Positions 13,001 through 25,000 of a stretch of DNA of 64,000 nt are shown here, one piece after another. Under the pieces are notes generated by a model. That model ran no database searches. It had not been told where the DNA came from and was given only the letters and a program-made list of their open reading frames with translations. The DNA lies in contig OX155976.1 in the NCBI GenBank assembly GCA_944548615.1, forward strand, positions 2,236,474 through 2,300,473. The letters are read 5' to 3'. The position numbers and the translations under genes were made by a program. The first letter of the stretch is position 1. Every line of letters begins with the position of its first letter. This DNA comes from Micropterix aruncella. Its lineage: Eukaryota; Arthropoda; Insecta; Lepidoptera; Micropterigidae.

Positions 13001-16000
13001 TGTTCCAAAATGGGCCTTACAAATGACTTATAGATTTTCAGCATCAGTTCCAATGTGATATGGTGAAAAGCTTTTTGAATTAGAAACAATAGAGAGTTTG
13101 CTTTCTTTACCAATGCAGTCATGTTTTCTTCCCATTTTAGGTCTTCGGTGACTATTACGCCAAGATCCCTTTGTGATTTCACAGCACTAAGACGGGTGTT
13201 TTCCAGAAAGTACGGCTTCTTAGGGTTCTTTTTACCGAGATGAAGAACAACACATTTTTCAGCATTAAGAGTTAGGAGCCATTCCGATGTCCAAACGCTG
13301 AGTTTGTTGAGTTTGTTTGTTGTCCTTGTCCTTGGCATGTCCTTGAAAAACTATAAATCATTATCACTACCGGTGCACTTTTTGAATTCCAACCTTTTAT
13401 ATAAGTATTTTAACACTAACAGCAGCCGATTTTTATAGCGCGTGTTACGTTGCCTGCGGGCGTTTTTCGGCATTATTGTAACGGCTATAAAGAAATAACC
13501 TGATCAGATATAGATACAATTTGTCTTGCATGGAATTAGATTTTGCTCTATTTGCCGACAACACCAAGTTTTTCGCAAACCCACTCATAGCTCACCAGAA
13601 CATCCAAGACAGCCTTAACTCTACAGTGCAGTGGACCAAGGAATGGCTGCTTTCTCTCAATGCAGATAAATGCACTGTCCTACATATCGGATCTAGAAAT
13701 CCACGGCTAGCATATACGATTGAGGGGAAAACAGTACAGTCAGTTATGACCCAGAAAGACTTCGGCATCACTATCTCCTGGGACCTCAAATGGGAAGCCC
13801 ACATAATCGAAATAGTTAAGAGAGCAAACTCACTTCTATATTTAATAAGAAAAGCTTTTTCCACTATCACCAGTGAACTTTTCCTCAAGCTCTATAAAAC
13901 CTACATTCGCCCGCTCCTCGAATGCTCCTACCAGGTATGGAATCCTTACTTTCGGAAGGATATAGAGCACCTGGAAAGAGTTCAGAGAAGAGCAACAAAG
14001 TTGGAACTATCGCTGAGGAACAAACCGTACGAATTACGACTGAAAGAACTTCGCCTGACAACATTAGAGGAACGTAGGCAGCGAGGAGACTTAATAGAAA
14101 GCTACAAAATGCTTCACGGTTATTACAGTGTGCCCAACTTCGAGAGCATGTATACCCTGAACACCAATAAGCAACTGCGTGGACACTCGTTGAAGCTAAA
14201 TAAGACAATTGCAGCATCAAACCCCAGGAAATATTTTTTGACAAATCGTGTAGTGGATGCTTGGAATGCGTTGCCAGAGGATGTGATCAGTGCTATCTCT
14301 GTCAATAGCTTTAAAAATAAACTGGACAATTTTCTTAGTGCAAAACAGTCACAAGTTTAAAAACAAGTGCATGTGATATACACGCATCAGCCTTAAGCTG
14401 CTAGTGTATAATATAATAATAATAATAATAATCTATTAGACTAACTTTTATATGGTCCGGATAATAAATAAAAAAGAAAGAAATATTACGATAACTTATA
14501 AAATAATAGGGTTTTTTTGTGAAAATAGAAGTTGTACATGAAGTAATCATAAACATTGACAATAATTCTTTTTTGTGGAAATTTTTGAAACATGGATAGT
14601 AGCATAGTCGTACATTGCAATCAGAGCAATAGTAGACTGTCTCCTTCCGTCCTCGTTTGCCAGTTTGCTTCTTTCCAATGTCTGCGCAAATTGTGCAGAC
14701 TCTCGACAATTTTGTTTATTTTGTTTGTTTACACTATGAATTCACGCTATTTTGTGTTAACGCTATGAATTCACGCTAATGAATTGCATATGTATGTATA
14801 GATAAAACACTAAACTACCCGCTGATACAACGCGAATTACGAACCGAGTACGTGATTTTTGAACAAACGATTTTTGAACTTCACGCGGTGGAAGTTGGCG
14901 CTCGTGGCCTGCCAGCTAAATCTCTATTTCACCTCTTTAAAGATCTTGGCCTTTCCAGAAAAATAATCAACTCTTTCTTAGAAAAATTATCTAAAACTGC
15001 GATTTGCGCATCTCAAATTCTATGGCTTCGAAGGGGGAGTGAATGGGTGGCAAGGTGAACGCTCACATGTGGCAAGACAGCTGTCCTAAACCTACCACAG
15101 CCGGTTCGTAAGTCCGGAATCCACTGCTCACCCCCCAGAAGTGTAAAAAAAATAGTATTATGATGGGCCCGACTCCGGTCGGTGAATTCCATGGCAGCTC
15201 CGTTTGTATTTATTTATTATATCTAATCTGAAGCTTTCTCGATTATTGAGAAAGGTTTCGTCGTCTTCATTTTTTTCGAAATCGGAACAAAAATTATAAT
15301 ATGCTCCTCATACAATAGGTTGGCCCTCGAAAAGTGCTCCGGAAGAAGCAACTATTCTTTTAACAGGACAAGAGAAATCTAATGATTTATAGTTTTTCAA
15401 GGATATTTTTATCCAGGTTTTCATGCATAATCGATTTGTCTTTGTATCTTAAGATGTAGGTTGTTTGTATGGCCGGCTCCCAGACTATTAACACCACCTT
15501 CAATAAGTCGGTACAACTACTGGCCGTACTGAAAATGCACATGAATCAAAGTATTTCAAGTTTGAATTTGGCACTAATAGCAGGAACCACGGGTACTTAA
15601 CCTCTGCTGTAATATATATATACCCTATAGAGTACAGCAAACTACTACCATTGATTGTATAGGGTACTAGCTGACCCTTGCCCACTTTGTTGGGCGGTAA
15701 AACTTTTTACTCATGATGAGATTATGAGTGTGGTTCGGTTAGTACTGAGTGCTATGATTTATTTCCTGACTGCCAAAAGAAGGGTTATATTTTTACTGCA
15801 TATGTATGTAGGCATTTGCATGCCAATCTGACTATATTACCGTTATTTGTGAGTGTCTTTTTGTGAGTGTCTTATTTGTGAGCGTCTTATCTCTTTAACG
15901 ATTTATGTAGTAAAAGGGAAATTATATGCAGTAAAAGGGAAAAGTCTTTTGATTTAAACAATTGAGACGATAAATTTACTTATTTTAATATGAATTCATA

Positions 16001-19000
16001 ATTGTTGATAATATGACCAATAAACATGACCTAACTATTTAAATTATTTTTTTAATATAAAAAACTACTTTTTGTGACTTAAATATAAAATTTAGACATA
16101 TGCTGTTGCTGACTTTTTTGTAGGCATTATCAAGCTCTACAACTTTTTTCTAGAACTTAATCATATATCTCTGATCGTTAAGGCAGCGTTAGAAACGTTT
16201 TCGTTCGACCGTTTTTTCCGACTTACTTTGGAAATCCGACTACCACAAAAAAGTCTTTTCATTTTTTAGATTAATATATAGCCTATGACACTCACAAATA
16301 ATGTGGCTTTCTATTGCTAAAAGAATTTTCTAAATCAGTTCAATAGATCCAGAGATTACTTCCTACAACGTCACAAACTTTACCTTTTTATAATATTAGT
16401 ATAGATAAGATAAAAATGAATTACCCTACCCTACCCTAGACCCTGTCCAGTCTAACCTGGACAACGGCGGTTGCGACATCGCCGAAACGTCGGGTATTAC
16501 AAAATTCATGCGGTAAATTCGTTTTTATCTTATTTATAATGTCAAACGACCGCGATAGTCTTTGATTTCATATTATCATCTTTATGTAAATAATATTAAA
16601 ATAATAAGAGCTATGATTTAAAACTTTCTTTGATATCTAATAAGAAAATCTTTCCAATAGAGGTTTTTATCAAGATCTATAAGGCATATGTGATACCTAT
16701 TCTTGAGTATGGCTATCAGCTCTGAAACCCCTACTTATGCAAAGATGTAGATGTCCTGAAAAAGGTGCAGCGAAGGTCAACCAAAATGCCAGTGGGCCTG
16801 AAGAATAGGAATTATGAAAATCGATTGGAATTACTTGGAATTACTACTCTCAAACAAAGAAGACAAAGAGGGGACCTGATTGAGACATATAAAATTCTAA
16901 CATACTATTACGATGTACCTGCACTGAAGAATATTTACAAATTCAACGTCAACACAAATCTTCGAGGCCACAACAACAAACTCAACCATACAAAATTGAA
17001 ATCTAATCCTCTTAAGAATGTTTTGCAAAATAGTGGTGGACATGTGGAATAAACTATGTACCATTTGAAGGTAAACTACCATACCAAGCTCTGACAATCA
17101 ATTTAAAAACAGTCTCGATTCAGGTATTCCTAACAACTTGTTAATACTGTTTATGACTGCTTTACAAGATCTGACCTGGATTAATCAGCAAAGCTGCCTG
17201 TCCAGAATAATCATAATTATTATTATAAAAGATTCATCATCAAAGATAATACTGTTGATAAATATTTTAAAAAATGTATGCTTAGTGCAGTAGTAAAAAA
17301 TATAGGGATTAGTGCAAGCTCTGTCAATCAATTTAAAAACAGACTTGATTTGTATCTAAAAAGTGGTTAATATTATAAATAGGATAGAAAACGAATTTAC
17401 CGCGTGAAATTTGTAGGACCCGACGTTTCGGTGACGTAGCCGCCGTTGTCTATGGTAGACTGAAGAGCTGTCAGTCCGTTGTTTTGCGGGTAGGCCGCAA
17501 ACCGCTGCCGCCACTGCGTAGGTTATAACGGTGGTGAGGGGCCGGGCTAGGAGCGCGGGAATTTTGAAAATCCGTCTTGCACACAACACTCACTGTATCC
17601 TGTTTTACGTCTTTGCGTTCGGCGTTCGGTGGCGGGGACATTTTAAGAAGATGTCAGACTCTTCAGTCTACCCTAGACAACGGCGGCTGCAACGTCACCG
17701 AAACGTCGGGTCCTACAAATTTCACGCGGTAAATTCGTATTCTATCCTATTTATAATGTCAAACAACCGCGATAGTCTTCGATCTGGTTAATATTGTTTA
17801 TGTTATTATTTTTAAAATATTGTTTCGCTTTGCAAGATCTGATCTAGACATATCAGCAAACCTGCCTGTCCAGAATAAATAATAATAATAAATATTATAT
17901 TATTATTTTATTTCGAGATAGAATACTGTGCACCGCCATACTGCCCTGCCACAAACGCCACGATATTGTACACAAGAGAAAATTAATCAACACGGAACTA
18001 TGAATGCTATCTACATGTTCCATTTCGTAGTAAAATCCTAGCTGCCAAAACAGAGTATGGCATTAACCCTTCAGGCTTCGGCCCCTCAGCCGATTGACAA
18101 GTTGATGTCCCAAAAATTTTTTGTAAAAATTAGTAAAAAAATTCAATTATGACACTGTCTCACCAAAACATTAATTACTGCCAAACCACTGTACCCATAA
18201 TTGAAATAAAACACATTAACATAATAAAACATAATAAAATAAAACAAATTAAATATTTGTTTATTTCAAATTAAATCCTACTATTATAAACGCCAAATTT
18301 GGAAGAATGTATGTATGGATGTTTGTTACTCTTTCACGCAAAAATTACTGATTGGATTTTGATGAAACTTACAATAATATAGCTTACACATGAGAATAAC
18401 ACATATGCTATAATTTACAAAGATATATAGTTTTCTATCATCATTATCACAATTTTCCATCACAACGCGGGTGAAACCGCGGTGCGCAGCTAGTTAATAA
18501 TAAAATTAAAACGGGGCCGTCACGCTGATTCGTGTTGTGGCCGATATCGGCCAATCGGGGCTCTAGGGGTTAAGCAATCTGATACCCTATATAATTAATG
18601 GTAGTAGTAACGTTGAATACCGTAAGCTGTAACTGTGATTAATACAATTAAAAATTACTTGCAGCAGACTTACCCGAGGCCATATCTCCAGTTTTGAATC
18701 CGGAGACTTCGAGTGACGACCACATACAAATGATTTTAGGCGACCTACTCAAACAACTTAGGATAAATGCATCGATAAATCAGGTAATTATCTATAAACC
18801 CTATATATTTATATAAAAACTAGAATATAAGCCCGTTCATAAGGGGATATTTGCTATGCACAGGAGCTGGATTTTTATAATTGCCGTTTTATAAGCCGAT
18901 CCCAAAAAAGAACCCTCTTTAAAGTGACAGACAGCACCACTGTTGCCAACTTAGGCGATATGTCGCCATTTAGGCTAACTCGAATGGGTTATCGGCGACC

Positions 19001-22000
19001 AAAAAATACCAAAAATCGCCTATCGCCGATTAAGGCTACACCAGTTGTTCGATTTTTACGGCGAGGGCAATTTTATTTATTGGTCTATAAGGGCTCTAAT
19101 ATCTCCCTTATAGACCCAAACAATCATTTCAAATTCCTCGGCAGAAAAATCACCCATCAGTGAAAAGACGTCTCGGGCGATCATGTTATAGAGCATTTCA
19201 AAAGTTGCCTGGCGAAAATAGATGCCTTGCTAATTTCTGGCCCTCGTAAGGCCTGGATCTATGACAATTATCTAACGTCACATTTGTCATGGCCCTTTCT
19301 TATTTACGATTTTACCAAAACCCAACTGTCCCGTCTAGATGCGCTGGTGACAGCTAGTTTAAAATCCTGGCTGTCCTTAGCCAAACCAGCTGACCCCTCG
19401 ACTCTCTTCAGGTCCAAACAAAATTTTGGGCTAGCGCTTAAACTGCCCTCTCTGCTCTACGCCAACTCCAGAATAACCAAAAATTCGATTCTGTGCAATT
19501 CCAAAGATCCGGCAATATCGAAGCACGTAATAAGTGGCCGTAGTGATTCAAATGATCTACAAGCCCGCGTAGACTTCCACAAAAAGTTCCTTACTGGAAT
19601 CAGCCAGAATGGCACTGGTCTGGGGTATGGCAGTACAACCACGAGCGACGTGGACTTGAAGAAGTCTCTTTTGCGGGGAGATTACGACAGCAAGAGTATG
19701 GCTCATGCTATTGGCCTTCAATGCCAGAATGATTGGACAACAATTGGGGACTTTTGCACTCCGCCTCCAATGCACTGGAAGGTAATGCTCTATGACTGGA
19801 CGCCAGAGATGCTGAAATTTTATTTGAATGCCTTTCAGCATACACTTCCAGACCCCAGTAACCTCGCTCGTTGGAGCTTTGCCGAGGATAGTTCTTGTCC
19901 CCTCTGTAGCAATACCCCTTGCACAGCTAGACACATTCTAGCTGGCTGCAAGGTGGCCTTAGATCAAGGACGGTACACTTACCGCCATGACAAAGTTCTC
20001 GCTGTTATTCGCGAGGTAATTAGTCTCTCAGTGGCTCGAGCCAACAAGGGTTTGACAGTATCCTCCAAACCCCCAATACAGTTTGTGCGGGATGGCTCTA
20101 ACGGCAAAAAACATGTAACTACAAAACCTTTCTCAATAATCGAGAAAGCTACAGATTGGATTCTGGAGGTTGATTCGGTCTCTAAGCAGTATAAATTCCC
20201 TGAAAGTCTCGGATGCACAGCCCTCTGTCCAGATATAACTCTTTACTCTCTATCTCGGAAGGTGGCTCTTATTGTAGAATTAACTGTTCCATGGGAATCA
20301 AATATCCCAAAAGACCACGAGTACAAATTAAATAAATACCATGATCTTGCAAATGCCGTAACCCGGAACGGCTTCACTGTTCACCTTCACGCGGTGGAAG
20401 TTGGCGCTCGTGGCCTGCCAGCTAAATCTCTATTTCACCTCTTTAAAGATCTTGGCCTTTCCAGAAAAATAATCAACTCTTTCTTAGAAAAATTATCTAA
20501 AACTGCGATTTGCGCATCTCAAATTCTATGGCTTCGAAGGGGGAGTGAATGGGTGGTAAGGTGAACGCTCACATGTGGCAAGACAGCTGTCCTAAACCTA
20601 CCACAGCCGGTTCGTAAGTCCGGAATCCACTGCTCACCCCCCAGAAGTGTAAAAAAAATAGTATTATGATGGGCCCGACTCCGGTCGGTGAATTCCATGG
20701 CAGCTCCGTTTGTATTTATTATTATTTATTTATATATACTAACATAATGGTGCCGAACATTTGGGCAACTTATAATGGTTCTAAAATAAATAATTTCTCC
20801 TTTATTAACCGCAAGTTAGTATGGTTTAGTTAAATATATGTGTTCTGCATTGTTAACCCTTGGAGTACATACACGGAAGCAAATGATTCGGAATAATTTA
20901 AACGTCTCGCGACAGATCGCTACGCACGAATTTTATTCGATAAAGCAAAAAAAACGGATATTATTCTTTTCTTTGACTATTCGAAAAAATTCGTAGATAA
21001 AAAGCTAGATAATTAAATTATCTTTAAAATGGTGTAGGTTTCATAATAATACGCCAGATAGTATTTGCGTAGTAGTCGTTTTGGTGTTCGGTTAGACCTA
21101 ATTTCACAAATTAATTACACTATGTAATATAAACAAAATCTAAAATATTCAAAGCTAAGAATATTAGGAAAATGTTCTTGTTTAACATATATTTTTTTCA
21201 AATCGTAAGCAGTACTCGTTTAGACGTAATTATCAGTTTAAAATTATTAATTTTCGTTTAGAAATTTCTTCATTCGGTCGCCGCGCTGGCCTAGGCCCGC
21301 GATAAAAGCTATGCAATAGCTTAACAAGAAACAAGCTAATTGATATTTTTTTATACGTTTAACCCTTGGAGTAAATGGGTATTTTCATGGATGCATCTGT
21401 CTCTTTTGCAGGATTTTCGGCGACATCGACCTTAAAGTACTATAACTACGAAACTACTACACCAATCATAAAAAGAACAACTGCACAAATGATTGCATTG
21501 AAATTTCGAATATAGAATATTGAAATATCATTTTGTAAAACAATTAGATAATTATGAATAAATATGAGAACGTCAAAGAAGTGAAAAAAACGCGGAACCA
21601 GATCTGGTCGTATCATACTCAACGGATAATTGTTTCAGAACCAGATTTGGTCGTATCATACTCAACGGGTTAATGTAGGTATGTAATTGATTTTTCAAAC
21701 TTTCGAAGTTAGGAAAGTAGTTTTTTAGTTTTTTTTCATATTCATATTCATATTCATTTTATTAGTATAATGGTATACAAGTCAGATACAGATTAGCAAA
21801 CATTCATACATATTAGCAAACAAACATTTTTTTTTATTCTAAAGAAAAGATAAAATAAACAAAACAAAACGAAGAAAAAAACACAATAATAATGTAAAAA
21901 GAAGAAATACAAGACAAAATGCAAAGGGATCATTAAATACTTTAGCTACCAAAGCATTTTAGACTTCACTCGAGTAATATTCCTCCAGTGAATAAAATGC

Positions 22001-25000
22001 CTTATCAGTAAGGTATCTCTTAAGGCGTCTCTTAAACACGTCCAGAGATTGCGCCTGCCTAATGTGCTCGGTGAGTTTGTTGTAACCGCTGGGCCGGCGA
22101 TATAGGCTAGCCTCTCCGATTTAAATAATGCATGACTTACCTAGTTATAATAGATAATGTACCTAGTGTACATTATGTACATAATGTACCTAGTGACATA
22201 ATGTACCTAGTTATAATAGATAAATTGTCATATTACATTGTATATTTATGTTTGGTTTTTTATATACCTACTAAGCTTGGTATTTTTTTTAAGTATCTGT
22301 AATTGTCTAGAATGACTTTAATTCTTTTATTTAAATCTATGACTTGCAATTCTTTTCTCTGGGTACGAGCGCGGCGCGACTTTTTTCCAACTTTCTAATA
22401 ATTATTCATAATTATCTAATTATATCTAATCTATCCGATCTCACAACGAATCTTATTTCATCGAATGGACAACCGCTAGAGCAGGTGCAGGAGTACACAT
22501 ACCTAGGACAGGTGATAAAGCTCGGCCGGGACTCGATGATGGCAGAGATAAAGCGAAAAAAACAATTGGGATGGGCGGCCTTCGGGAAGCTGAGCTTCGT
22601 GCTGAAGTCCAGAATTCCCCAATCGCTCAAGACGAAGGTGTATAATCAGTGCGTGTTACCGGCTATGACGTATGCTTGTGAGACATGGACACTGACTGAT
22701 GGGATGATCCACGAGCTTAAGGTGGTGCAGCGTAGCATGGAGCGAGTCATGCTCTGCATATCGTTGCGCGATCGAGTCCGAAACGAGCTCATCGAATGTG
22801 GTCGACGTGGGTCAAAGAGTGGCCAAGCTGAAATGGGCTCGGGCCGGCCGCGTGGCCCGACGACACGACGAACGGTGGAGCAAGCGCGTTTTGGAGTGGA
22901 GACCCCGGCTAGGCAGAAGAAGTGTGGGCCGACCACCCGCCCGATGGTCTGATGACGTCAAGGAGAGTGATTGGAGAGGCGTATGCCCAACGGTGGGCAA
23001 ATGCGCGCTGATAAAGAAGAAGAAGAAGAATTATCTAATTGTTTCACAAGATGAGGTTTTATATTTCAAATTTCAATGCGATCATTGTACAATTCTTCTC
23101 CTCATGATCCATCAAGTAGTTTCTTTCTTATGATCGTTTTTCTAAAGTGCTATATTTTTGACCTTCAACTCTCAGAAATGACAGGTGACTGCCAAGATTT
23201 ACACCCGCCGCTTGAGGGGTTAATATATTTACTTGTCAAGTTAATGCGCTTCTTAATAGTAAATTACGACCTTTGTAAAGTACGATTTTAGTAAATTACG
23301 ACCTTTGTAAAGTACGATTTTAGTAAATTAAGACCTTTGTAAAGTACGATTTTAGTAAATTACGACCTTTGTAAAGTACGATTTTAGTAAATTACGACCT
23401 TTGTAAAGTACGATTTTAGTAAATTACGACCTTTGTAAAGTACGATTTTAGTAAATTACGACCTTTGTAAAGTACGATTTTAGTAAATTACGACCTTTGT
23501 AAAGTACGATTTTAGTAAAGTACGACCTTTTGAAATGTTTCTAGATACAAGACCCTGGGAGACGCAACTCTGCCGAAATGACGGAAATCCGCTAATTTGG
23601 TTTTCTTTTGAACAGGTCCCCGAATGGAGCAACACCGCCAGGAACAGCAAACTAGGACACACTGACAGGAACAAATGTTGGGATTTGGACGAAGAATATA
23701 CTTCCAGGTATTATTATTATTACTTATTCTGGCCAGGCAGCATTGCTGATACAGCCAGATCAGATCTTGTTAAGCTAGTCATAAGCAATATTGACAACTT
23801 TTTAGGTACTTCTTTTTAGGTAGTCTGTTTTTAAATTGATTGACAGAGCTTGCACTAATCACTTCAAATTGTATTTTATTCTACATGTCAACCTTTCTAT
23901 TTTAAAAAAATGTTCTTGTGAGGAATAGATTTAAATACATGGTAAGTTTTTAATTAGTGACATCCTTGTAGTGGGAGAATCAGTACGAGCAAGTAAGCAA
24001 CTTTTGATATTAAATTATTAAAAGAAATAATAACGAATTTATCTTTTTTATTTTGATTATAACAGCGACAGTTTGAGAAGACGATCAGCTGTTCATGTTG
24101 ATCTACTTACTCCTTGTGTTTACAACTGTAAACAGTACCAACGTCACGGTCGACGCTACAGAGGGGCGGTTGAATTGCGGGCGGTATTTTATGCACAATA
24201 ATGTGTCTCGATCTGTCGTTTATTGTGAAATTGAAGAATAATTAGTTTAACCCTTGGAGTAAATGGGTATTTTCATGGATGCATCCGTCTCTTTTGCAGG
24301 ATTTTCGGCGACATCGACTTAAAGTACTATAACTACGAAACTACTACACCAATCATAAAAAGAACAACTGCACAATGATTGCATTGAAATTTCGAATATA
24401 GAATATTGAAATATCATTTTGTAAAACAATTAGATAATTATGAATAAATATGAGAACGTCAAAGAAGTGAAAAAAACGCGCGACCAGATTTGGTCGACTC
24501 GTACTCAACGGATAATTGTTTCGCGACCAGATTTGGTTGACTCATACTCAACGGGTTAAAAGTGATTAGTGATAAAAGTGACACTTAATCCCGCCAAACG
24601 CAGTGCGTCTAAATACGCAATAGTGTGATTAAACGCGCAATATCGTGTATGTTACGCGTTAATTTCTTGTTACAAAACACATACTTTCAGTGCGGAATTA
24701 ATGCTTGTCATGATAATGCACACAATGATCATGCAATATCGGTGATATTGCATGATCATTGTGTTTTTTATTTTTTTAAATTTTACGATTGCCATCTATT
24801 GATAACGCTTGCTACTATAGTGAAATGCAATGGTATGCTCACTGAAAGTAAACAATGCAACCTGTGATTTTTTCTTTTATTCAAGTAAATTACTGTTTTT
24901 TAACTATTAGGTATATTCTAGGCCCGGTTTTATTTGTAATATCTATTCCATGTTAAAAAAAGGTTCAATAGTGGTGGGAAATGTCTCAAGTATTCCAAAT

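Noticed and set aside
23258..23530. CRISPR-like array
   Set aside because: The 32-bp units are contiguous without unique spacers, and the context is a eukaryotic intron.
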